Assembly: GCF_028690125.1 (NCBI RefSeq)
Contig: NZ_JAQVBV010000001.1
Location: 1-64,000, forward strand
Direction of reading: 5' to 3'
DNA: 64,000 nt
From: Bacteroides sp.
Lineage (GTDB): Bacteria; Bacteroidota; Bacteroidia; Bacteroidales; Bacteroidaceae
The notes beneath the pieces are model-generated. The model was not told the origin of the DNA. It worked only from the letters and a program-made list of their open reading frames with translations, and did no database searches. Every line of letters begins with the position of its first letter. The first letter of the stretch is position 1. A program made the position numbers and the translations under genes. Positions 9,083 to 16,619 of this stretch are shown piece by piece.

Positions 9083-10375
9083 ATGAAAAATCAACCCATC
9101 AGTCGTCGTGAATTTCTAAGAAATCTAGGCATTGCCGGCAGCGGTGTCCTTCTGGCTAACAGCCCGTGGCTCTCCGCCTTCTCCGAGGTACCCCATACCG
9201 ACGGTGAAAAATGCCGTCTGGCCGTCATCGGCCCCGGTTCCCGCGGGCGTTTCCTTATGAGCTTCCTCGTCCAGAATCCGAAAGTAGATATTGTAGCCTT
9301 ATGCGACATTTACCGGGCATCCATGGAAGAAGCCCTCAAACTAGTCCCTAATGCAAAAGTATACGGAGATTACCACGAAATACTGGAAGACAGAAACGTG
9401 GATGCTGTACTCGTAGCAACACCTTTAAGTTCCCATAGTCAAATCGTACTCGACGCATTTGATGCAGGAAAACATGTATTCTGTGAAAAATGTATCGGAT
9501 TTACCATGGAGGAATGCTTCCGTATGTACAACAAACATATCAGTAGCGGAAAGATTTTTTTTACCGGACAGCAACGCCTGTTCGATCCACGATATATAAA
9601 AGCTATGGAAATGATCCATGCGGGTACATTCGGAGAGATCAGTGCCATCCATACTTTCTGGAACCGAAATGGTGACTGGAGACGTCCTGTCCCCTCCCCT
9701 CACCTGGAACGCCTGATCAACTGGCGCCTTTACCGAGACTTTTCAAAAGGATTAATGACCGAACTCGCTTGCCATCAGCTCCAGATTGGGAGTTGGGCAT
9801 TACGCAAACTTCCCGAACGGGTAATGGGCCACGGTGCCATTACATATTGGAAAGACGGCCGAGAAGTTTACGACAATGTCAGCTGCATATACGTCTTCGA
9901 TGACGGCGTGAAAATGACATTCGATTCCGTCATATCCAACAAGTTCTACGGTCTTGAGGAACAGATAATGGGCAATCTGGGTACAGTCGAACCCGAAAAA
10001 GGGAGATACTACTTCGAGAGTGTCCCCCCGGCTCCGGGATTCCTGCAAATGGTCAATGAATGGGAAAACAAACTGTTTGATTCCCTTCCCTTTGCAGGCA
10101 CCAGCTGGGCACCTGAAACAGCAAATGACTACAAGGGAGAACTTATTCTGGGAGAACGTCCCAAAACAGACGGTACCTCCTTACTTCTGGAAGCATTCAT
10201 CGAAGCAGTCATTACCGGTAAGCAACCGCCTCGAATTGCTGAGGAAGGATACTATGCAAGTATGCTCTGTCTACTGGGGCACCAAGCGATGGAAGAAGAG
10301 CGTACGCTCAGTTTCCCCGACGAATATAAAATCAATTACCTGAACCATCAATCAAAAAGCCTTAAAGCCGTATGA
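9083..10375 (+). CDS. Gfo/Idh/MocA-family oxidoreductase with Tat signal (possibly GH109-like)
   Basis: A 430-residue NAD(P)-dependent dehydrogenase-like protein. The N-terminus SRREFLRNLGIAGSGVLL is a Tat signal, so it should be exported folded with cofactor. The Rossmann fold begins with LAVIGPGSRGRFLMSF at about residue 46, and the second part has the family's alpha/beta C-terminal domain. The usual EKP motif reads EKC here. Tat-exported relatives include GH109, which breaks glycosidic bonds by an NAD-dependent oxidation and elimination mechanism. Whether this one is a glycosidase or a sugar dehydrogenase cannot be decided from sequence. Its stop overlaps the next small gene (ATGA), indicating coupled translation. 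Confidence 0.85.
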   Translation: MKNQPISRREFLRNLGIAGSGVLLANSPWLSAFSEVPHTDGEKCRLAVIGPGSRGRFLMSFLVQNPKVDIVALCDIYRASMEEALKLVPNAKVYGDYHEILEDRNVDAVLVATPLSSHSQIVLDAFDAGKHVFCEKCIGFTMEECFRMYNKHISSGKIFFTGQQRLFDPRYIKAMEMIHAGTFGEISAIHTFWNRNGDWRRPVPSPHLERLINWRLYRDFSKGLMTELACHQLQIGSWALRKLPERVMGHGAITYWKDGREVYDNVSCIYVFDDGVKMTFDSVISNKFYGLEEQIMGNLGTVEPEKGRYYFESVPPAPGFLQMVNEWENKLFDSLPFAGTSWAPETANDYKGELILGERPKTDGTSLLLEAFIEAVITGKQPPRIAEEGYYASMLCLLGHQAMEEERTLSFPDEYKINYLNHQSKSLKAV

Positions 10376-10614
10376 AAGATACTACACTAACCGCACGGCG
10401 GAAAAAAATAGAACTAGTTACGCTACTGATCTGCTTTATTATAGCTAATTTGGCAAACCTTTATGCAATAATAGCCTATCATACTCATTTTTCCGAGATG
10501 ATTACTGCTATATTTTATATTATTATATTTACTTTTGTACTCTATACCTTCTGGACGGTGATACGTATATTCCTGTATGGAATCAAAACACTGTTTTTAA
10601 AAAAAGCAGGATAA
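10372..10614 (+). CDS. Small two-helix membrane protein
   Basis: An 80-residue protein with two predicted transmembrane segments, about residues 15-36 (VTLLICFIIANLANLYAIIAY) and 41-68. Its ATG overlaps the stop of the upstream oxidoreductase by four bases, and a second Tat-signal oxidoreductase starts shortly after. This tight placement suggests a partner role, perhaps a membrane anchor. I do not recognise a named family with confidence. Confidence 0.6.
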   Translation: MKDTTLTARRKKIELVTLLICFIIANLANLYAIIAYHTHFSEMITAIFYIIIFTFVLYTFWTVIRIFLYGIKTLFLKKAG

Positions 10615-10680
10615 TGGAATAAACCTTTCCGTATATGGTTGGTCAAAAGAAAATACTTAATCAATATCAATGAATCAATT

Positions 10681-12099
10681 ATGGTAACACGAAGAGACTT
10701 TCTCAAAACAATGACAATGGCTTCCGCCGGACTGGCAATGGGAAGCGGTGAATTATTGAACGCACAAAATATCGCGTCCAAAAGAGGCAAAAACGGTAAA
10801 GTGAAGATCGCCTATATCGGTATCGGAAACCGCGGCGAACAGATCATCGGGGATTTCGAACGCACCGGAATGGTAGAAGTAGTAGCCCTGTGCGATGTGG
10901 ACATGGGTGCCAAACATACACAGAAAGTGATCGGTATGTATCCCAAAGCCAAACAGTTCAGAGATTTCCGGCAGATGTTCGACAAGGCGGGAAACGAGTT
11001 TGACGCCGTAGCAATCGCCGTACCCGACCACTCCCATTTTCCAATCAGTATGCTGGCTCTGGCATCGGGCAAACACGTATATGTAGAAAAACCGCTGGCA
11101 CGCACTTTCTATGAAGCCGAACTATTGATGCAGGCTGCACTGAAACGCCCCAACCAAGTTACTCAAGTAGGAAACCAGGGACATTCAGAAGCAAACTACT
11201 TCCAATTTAAGGCGTGGCTAGACGCAGGAATTATTAAAGACGTCACCGCCGTGTCCGCACACATGAACAACGTACGCCGATGGCACAAATGGGATACCAA
11301 CATAGACAGGCTACCTTCCGGCCAACAATTACCCAAAGATATGGACTGGAACACATGGCTGGGAGCAGTTCCTTACCATGAATACAACGAAAAGTACCAT
11401 CAGGGTGAGTGGAGATGTTGGTATGACTTCGGAATGGGTGCACTGGGTGACTGGGGAGCACATATTCTGGATACCTGCCACGAGTTCCTGGAACTGGGAC
11501 TGCCTTATGAAGTAACCCTGACTCATCAGAAGGGACACAACGATTATTTCTTCCCTTATTCCTCAACAATACTTTTCCGCTTCCCGGCACGTAAGAATAT
11601 GCCTCAGGTAGATATCACCTGGTATGACGGTCTGGATAATCTTCCTCCCATTCCGGCAGGCTACGGAGTTTCCGGTCTGGATCCCAACATTCCTTCAACG
11701 AACCAGGGAGATGCTCCCGCTGCTAAATTAAACCCCGGAAAGATTATTTATACGAAAGATTTAATCTTCAAGGGAGGCAGTCATGGAAGCACCCTGTCAA
11801 TTATTCCTGAGGAAAAGGCTAAGGAGATGGCCGGTAAGTTGCCTGAAGTGCCAAAGAGTCCTTCCAACCACTTCGAAAACTTCCTGCTGGCTTGCCTGGG
11901 TGTTGAGAAGACGCGTTCACCCTTTGAGATTAACGGAGTGTTGAGTCAAGTGTTCTCGCTGGGAGTTATGGCGCAGCGTCTGAATACACAATTGTTCTTC
12001 GACAGTCGCACAAAGCAGATTACCAATAATGAGTTTGCCAATTCAATGCTCGCCGGATTACCACCAAGAAAAGGATGGGATGAGTTCTATAAATTATAA
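10681..12099 (+). CDS. Gfo/Idh/MocA-family oxidoreductase with Tat signal
   Basis: A 472-residue dehydrogenase-like protein. I start it at the ATG at 10681 (MVTRRDFLKTMTMASAGLAM) because this gives a clean Tat signal; an upstream ATG at 10639 would add 14 residues in front of the RR motif. The nucleotide-binding motif is VKIAYIGIGNRGEQIIGDF, and the catalytic-region motif VEKPL is intact, unlike the EKC of its neighbour. The second half has the longer insertions (WRCWYDFGMGALGDWGAH) typical of Bacteroidetes secreted members. It is only distantly similar to the other oxidoreductase in the locus, so the pair does not look like a recent duplication. It probably acts in the periplasm on a PUL sugar; the substrate is unknown. 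Confidence 0.85.
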   Translation: MVTRRDFLKTMTMASAGLAMGSGELLNAQNIASKRGKNGKVKIAYIGIGNRGEQIIGDFERTGMVEVVALCDVDMGAKHTQKVIGMYPKAKQFRDFRQMFDKAGNEFDAVAIAVPDHSHFPISMLALASGKHVYVEKPLARTFYEAELLMQAALKRPNQVTQVGNQGHSEANYFQFKAWLDAGIIKDVTAVSAHMNNVRRWHKWDTNIDRLPSGQQLPKDMDWNTWLGAVPYHEYNEKYHQGEWRCWYDFGMGALGDWGAHILDTCHEFLELGLPYEVTLTHQKGHNDYFFPYSSTILFRFPARKNMPQVDITWYDGLDNLPPIPAGYGVSGLDPNIPSTNQGDAPAAKLNPGKIIYTKDLIFKGGSHGSTLSIIPEEKAKEMAGKLPEVPKSPSNHFENFLLACLGVEKTRSPFEINGVLSQVFSLGVMAQRLNTQLFFDSRTKQITNNEFANSMLAGLPPRKGWDEFYKL

Positions 12100-12104
12100 G
12101 TCTT

Positions 12105-12532
12105 CGAATCAAAGAGAACATTAAATTTACAAAATTATATCTTTTAATAATTATTACCCTGCCACTAACATTCTTTGTATGTGGCAGTGGTGATAACTCT
12201 CTTTCACCTCAAAAAGATGATAGGGGAGATAAAAGATAGAAACTCATACAATAGTGGTGAATCCCGCTACGGATTTAAAAAAAGTAAAAAAGACACAGAA
12301 AGTTAATGAATTAAAGGTGACGCAGACGGATTGGTTGGAACCGGACACGGAGCTCCATTTGTTTGTGCAGATGGAAGCTATAATACATTTTTCATGGCCA
12401 TACCAGCACAAGCAGTGTGAAACCACGTAAATCTACATAAATGACCTCCGTTTTTCTGATGACGAAGTTATAAGTATCAGCGAAGAACTTATAGGACCCG
12501 TAGCAGTAAAACGAGTGATTGAAAAACAATAA
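12105..12532 (+). pseudogene. Decayed remnant of a GH43-like lipoprotein gene
   Basis: There is no intact ORF, but three pieces of protein in shifted frames read in order. Bases 12120-12236 encode a hydrophobic signal, a CGSGD lipobox-like end and a polar stretch, then a stop. Bases 12254 onward encode VVNPATDLKKVKKTQKVNE, closely resembling the start of the next gene (VVNPVTNLEAKETEIANE). Next, in another frame, comes GLVGTGHGAPFVCADGSYN, a pattern seen in GH43-type beta-propeller enzymes. The last piece, ending at the TAA at 12530-12532, reads NDLRFSDDEVISISEELIG. Frameshifts, stops and a short total length show that most of the catalytic domain has been deleted. The family assignment is by motif memory only. 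Confidence 0.6.
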
Positions 12533-12559
12533 AATTAAAAACTTTATATCTTTAAAAAC

Positions 12560-14065
12560 ATGAGAAACTTTAGACATATTCTTTTCTTTACAAAATGGAT
12601 TATATTTTCTTCCATATTCTCTATCTCATGCGGAGATAGTGAACCAATTTCCGATAAGGAAGATACAGGCAATGATGATAATCAGGGAGGAACACCTGTC
12701 GTCGTAGTGAATCCGGTGACGAATTTGGAAGCGAAAGAAACAGAAATAGCCAATGAACTGCAAGTTACTTGGACAAACCCTAAAGATCAGAAGTTAATAA
12801 GAGTGGAATTAATTTATCAGTTGAAAAATGAAGAGACTGATAATAAGGAATATTCCCAGCAAGTAAAAGCCACTCCGGGATCAAAAGGCTCATTATTACT
12901 GAAACTACCTGTATATGGAACCTATGAAATATCCGCAGTTGCTATTGATAATTATGGCAGACGTTCCGAAGAGACGACAATTACTGCTACACCTTCTGAG
13001 ACTGGGCTTATACTTGATTGGAACACTCTTGCCGATAAGTGCACATCCGTCCTGATAGAACAGTTTATGGATAAAGGAAAGGGGACATTTTGGAAATCTC
13101 CTAAAGATATAAGTGGCGGTTCCTTTAATATTTATTGGCAACAGGCACATGCTATGGATGTAGTGATCTATTCCTATGAACGGATTAAAGAGAAAAATCC
13201 CGACCTGGCTAATACTTATAAAAAATATTTTGAACTTTGGTTTAAGAATAAAGCCAATAATTATCATCATGACTCCAACGATGAGACTGGTTTTCTCAAC
13301 CCCTTTACCGATGATATGTGCTGGATATGTTTAACAATGATACATTTGTCTGAAGCTACAGGTGATGATACATATATCAATATGGCAAAGAAAATCTATG
13401 ATCAACATATCATAACCAGAGTATGGACAGATGATGAAGGTACAGGGTTGCCATGGAAAACTGATAGTAATGATAGAAATGCCTGTACAAATGCTCCCGG
13501 TTGTTTAGTTGCAGCCAAATTGTACAAAAAGTTCAGAACAGAAAACTATATTAAAGATGCAAAGACATTGTACAATTAAATTAAAAAGAATCTGCTGAAA
13601 AGTGACTACAGAGTGGAAGAACCACCATTAACCTATACACAAGGAACTTTTGGTGAAGCATGCAGACAGTTATATCACATCACTCAGGAAGAAAGTTACA
13701 TGAGAATGGCGGAAGATGTTATAAAATATACCACAACAAGCAACCGGTGTCTCTCGAATGGAATTTTAAGAAGTGAAGGAACAAGCATGGACCAAAGCAT
13801 TTTTAAAGCAGTATTTGTACCTTACGCTGTTAATCTTTCTCTGGATGATAAAGCTTTGGAATCTGTCAGAACACATCTCAAAACCTTCCTTGAAAATAAC
13901 GCTAAAGTATTAAAGGATCATTTGGATATAAAAAAATACCCGGCTATGTACTGTGATTATTATTGGGGAGATATGTTCTCCGGTGGTATTGCGTCTATGG
14001 GTGCCCAAGCAAGTGGTGCATCTCTTATGGAAGGAGTTGCCCGCATGATGCAAGATGGAGAGTAA
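12560..14065 (+). pseudogene. GH76 alpha-mannanase-like lipoprotein gene interrupted by an in-frame stop
   Basis: Two ORFs (12560-13579 and 13613-14065) lie in the same frame and join across a single TAA at 13577-13579. Reading through gives one protein of about 501 residues: a lipoprotein signal (ISCGD), an FN3-like module at about 50-145, then a GH76 (alpha/alpha)6 domain. Family hallmarks are QQAHAMDV, FTDDMCW with the Asp251-Asp252 pair expected at the active site of alpha-1,6-mannanases, NAPGCLVAAKLYK and, after the stop, TYTQGTFGEACRQLY. The lesion falls inside a conserved helix (TLYN-stop-IKKNL), and CAA to TAA would be the simplest route. Without readthrough the enzyme loses its last third. 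A sequencing error is also possible. Confidence 0.8.
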
Positions 14066-14097
14066 AAATTTAATATTATCTAATAAAATTCATCATT

Positions 14098-15201
14098 ATG
14101 TTCAAGAAAATAGTATTCGTATTACTATTGGCTTTTTCTTTTCAACTACTGCCGGCCCAGACCAGTCAATTGAAAAATTTTCCAGAAGGATATACTCCAG
14201 AGGAAATCGGAACACAATTAGCCTATCGTTTTATTGATACCTATAAAATACAGGATAGAAAATGGATTGGTTATGCAGATACGTTTTCCTGGAACGGTTC
14301 TGTTAAATTTGCAGCTATAGCAAAAGACAAAGAACTTCTTAAACTTTTGCAGCAGAACTTTGAACCGTTATTTTCCACCCAAAAAAAACTTCTTCCGGTT
14401 ATGAAGCATGTAGATTGGAATATGTTCGGAAGTCTACCTCTGGAATTTTATCAAATAACGAAAGATAAACGATATTTGGAGTTGGGATTACCTTTTGCAG
14501 ATACACAATGGGAAGCTCCTGAAAATGCGAAACCAAAGGAAAAGGAATGGGACGACAAGGGTTATTCATGGCAAACACGCCTGTGGATTGATGATATGTA
14601 TATGATCACCATTATACAAACACAAGCCTATAAAGTTACGAAGGACAAGAAATATATCGATCGTGCCGCTAAAGAAATGGTACTTTACTTGGATGAGTTG
14701 CAACGTCCGAACGGTTTGTTTTATCATGCCCCGGATGTCCCTTTCTATTGGGGACGCGGAAACGGATGGATGGCCGCAGGAATGACTGAATTACTTCGTT
14801 GCTTGCCTAAGAAACATAAGGATCGTCCACGCATTCTAAAAGGTTACCAGACAATGATGAAGAGTCTGCTTTGTTATCAGACACCAAACGGTATGTGGAA
14901 TCAATTGATTGACCAATCGGACTGTTGGGCTGAGACATCCGGATCGGCGATGTTTGCTTACGCATTCATTAACGGGGTAAAACATGGTTGGCTGGATGCT
15001 AAAGAATATGCACCTGCGGCCAGAAAAGCTTGGATAGCTTTAGTTTCGTATATTGACGAGAAAGGCGATGTAAAGGAAGTCTGTGTCGGAACTAACAAGA
15101 AAAATGACAAACAATACTACTATGACCGTCCGCGCCATACCGGTGATTATCATGGACAAGCTCCCTACCTATGGTGTGCGGTTGCTCTTTTGGAAAAATA
15201 A
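14098..15201 (+). CDS. GH105 unsaturated glycuronyl hydrolase, copy 1
   Basis: A 367-residue enzyme of the GH88/GH105 (alpha/alpha)6 fold, which hydrolyses the unsaturated uronic acid left at the non-reducing end by polysaccharide lyases. A signal peptide ends in PAQ at about residue 20. The motif WIDDMYM (Asp165, Asp166) corresponds to the catalytic Asp region of YteR/YesR, and YWGRGNGWMAAG and CWAETSGSAMF are also family landmarks. The protein is near full family length. It is followed after 13 bases by a close paralogue. The presence of GH105 points to a substrate containing uronic acid (rhamnogalacturonan or a related glycan), although no lyase gene is visible in this window. Confidence 0.9.
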   Translation: MFKKIVFVLLLAFSFQLLPAQTSQLKNFPEGYTPEEIGTQLAYRFIDTYKIQDRKWIGYADTFSWNGSVKFAAIAKDKELLKLLQQNFEPLFSTQKKLLPVMKHVDWNMFGSLPLEFYQITKDKRYLELGLPFADTQWEAPENAKPKEKEWDDKGYSWQTRLWIDDMYMITIIQTQAYKVTKDKKYIDRAAKEMVLYLDELQRPNGLFYHAPDVPFYWGRGNGWMAAGMTELLRCLPKKHKDRPRILKGYQTMMKSLLCYQTPNGMWNQLIDQSDCWAETSGSAMFAYAFINGVKHGWLDAKEYAPAARKAWIALVSYIDEKGDVKEVCVGTNKKNDKQYYYDRPRHTGDYHGQAPYLWCAVALLEK

Positions 15202-15214
15202 AAAATAAAACATT

Positions 15215-16318
15215 ATGCGTACTAAAATATTATTACTATTTTCACTTTTCTCTTTCCAGTTTCTGTGTGCACAGACTAAGTTATTAACTAGTTTTCCCGA
15301 AGGTTGTACCCCTGAAGAAGTTGGCAAACGGTTGGCTTACCGCTTTATAGGTGAGAATCATGCTCTTCATGTAGGAAAATGGATTAGCTATCCAGAGACA
15401 TTTTATTGGACCGGAGCTCTCAAATATGCAGCTCTCACTAAAGACAAAGGCCTTATTAAACTGTTGCAAAACAAGTTTGATCTTCTATTTACAAAAGAAA
15501 AGGCACTATTGCCCATCATGAATCACGTAGATTTGAATATGTTCGGAAGTTTGCCTTTGGAATTCTATTGGGTAACCAAGGACAATCGTTATCTGGAGCT
15601 GGGATTACCATATGCAGATACTCAATGGGAAGTCCCCGAAAATGCAAAACCAAAAGAAAAGGAATGGGATGGCAAAGGCTATTCCTGGCAGACACGTCTG
15701 TGGATTGATGATATGTATATGATAACTATCGTACAAACACAAGCCTATAAAGTGACCAAAGATCAGAAATATCTGGATCGGGCTGCCAAAGAAATGGTGC
15801 TTTATCTGGATGAGTTACAACGCCCGAATGGTCTGTTCTACCATGCTCCTGATGTTCCGTTCTACTGGGGACGCGGTAATGGCTGGATGGCTGCAGGTAT
15901 GGCGGAATTACTCCGGTATATGCCTAAAGATCATAAAGACCGACCACGTATTCTTCAAGGTTTCCAAACAATGATGGAAAGTTTACTTCGTTACCAGACG
16001 CCAAATGGAATATGGAATCAGTTAATCGATCAGCCGGACTGTTGGGCCGAAACTTCCGGCTCAGCCATGTTCACTTTTGCATTCATTAATGGGGTAAAAC
16101 ATGGTTGGTTGGATGCAAAAAAATATGCTCCTGCAGCTCGAAAGGCCTGGATAGCTTTAGTCTCATATATTAATGTTAAAAGTCAGGTCAGTGAGGTTTG
16201 TGTCGGAACGAACAAGAAGAATGACAAACAGTACTACTATGACCGTCCACGTAACATCGGTGACTATCATGGACAGGCTCCCTATCTTTGGTGCGTTGTT
16301 GCACTTCTAGAGAAATAA
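15215..16318 (+). CDS. GH105 unsaturated glycuronyl hydrolase, copy 2
   Basis: A 367-residue paralogue of the gene directly upstream, with identical length and the same catalytic segment (WIDDMYM, Asp165/Asp166) and GRGNGWMAAG motif. Most residues from position 100 onward are shared; the differences cluster in the first 90 residues and near the C-terminus. The signal peptide ends in CAQ. The two genes are a tandem duplication, and the N-terminal divergence may tune substrate choice. It ends about 300 bases before the GH2 gene, with a REP-like repeat pair between. Confidence 0.9.
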   Translation: MRTKILLLFSLFSFQFLCAQTKLLTSFPEGCTPEEVGKRLAYRFIGENHALHVGKWISYPETFYWTGALKYAALTKDKGLIKLLQNKFDLLFTKEKALLPIMNHVDLNMFGSLPLEFYWVTKDNRYLELGLPYADTQWEVPENAKPKEKEWDGKGYSWQTRLWIDDMYMITIVQTQAYKVTKDQKYLDRAAKEMVLYLDELQRPNGLFYHAPDVPFYWGRGNGWMAAGMAELLRYMPKDHKDRPRILQGFQTMMESLLRYQTPNGIWNQLIDQPDCWAETSGSAMFTFAFINGVKHGWLDAKKYAPAARKAWIALVSYINVKSQVSEVCVGTNKKNDKQYYYDRPRNIGDYHGQAPYLWCVVALLEK

Positions 16319-16469
16319 TAGACCTGACTAAATAACAAAACAACCAGGTGACAGAAACATACTTTATACTTAAAGTTTCATTGATTGAACAAACATAATA
16401 TAAACTGATTGTGATATAAATACTTATTCATAATTAGAATCTATTATTTGTCAAAGGAATCATCAGTAT

Positions 16470-16553
16470 GTCATCCAAAGTATAGCGAAGAATCTCCTTC
16501 TTAAATATACCTGAGAGATAGAGATTCTTCCTTCTTACGATCGTCCGAATGAC
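16470..16553. repeat. Inverted pair of REP-like elements
   Basis: A unit beginning GTCATCC and ending GAAGAATCTC (16470-16496) faces an inverted unit that on the minus strand begins GTCATTC and ends GAAGAATCTC (16521-16553). The ends pair perfectly while the middles differ, as in BIME-type pairs of repetitive extragenic palindromes. This fills much of the 300-base gap between the second GH105 gene and the GH2 gene; the rest of the gap shows nothing else I can identify. A related shorter form occurs at 19366-19422. Confidence 0.6.
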
Positions 16554-16619
16554 AGAAAAAAGATCTTATATAATATATAGCTATTTAGACCTCACACTTA
16601 ATTACGTTATAAATCAAAT

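Noticed and set aside
10639..10680. Upstream start for the second oxidoreductase
   Set aside because: The extra 14 residues would precede the Tat motif and do not look like the family.
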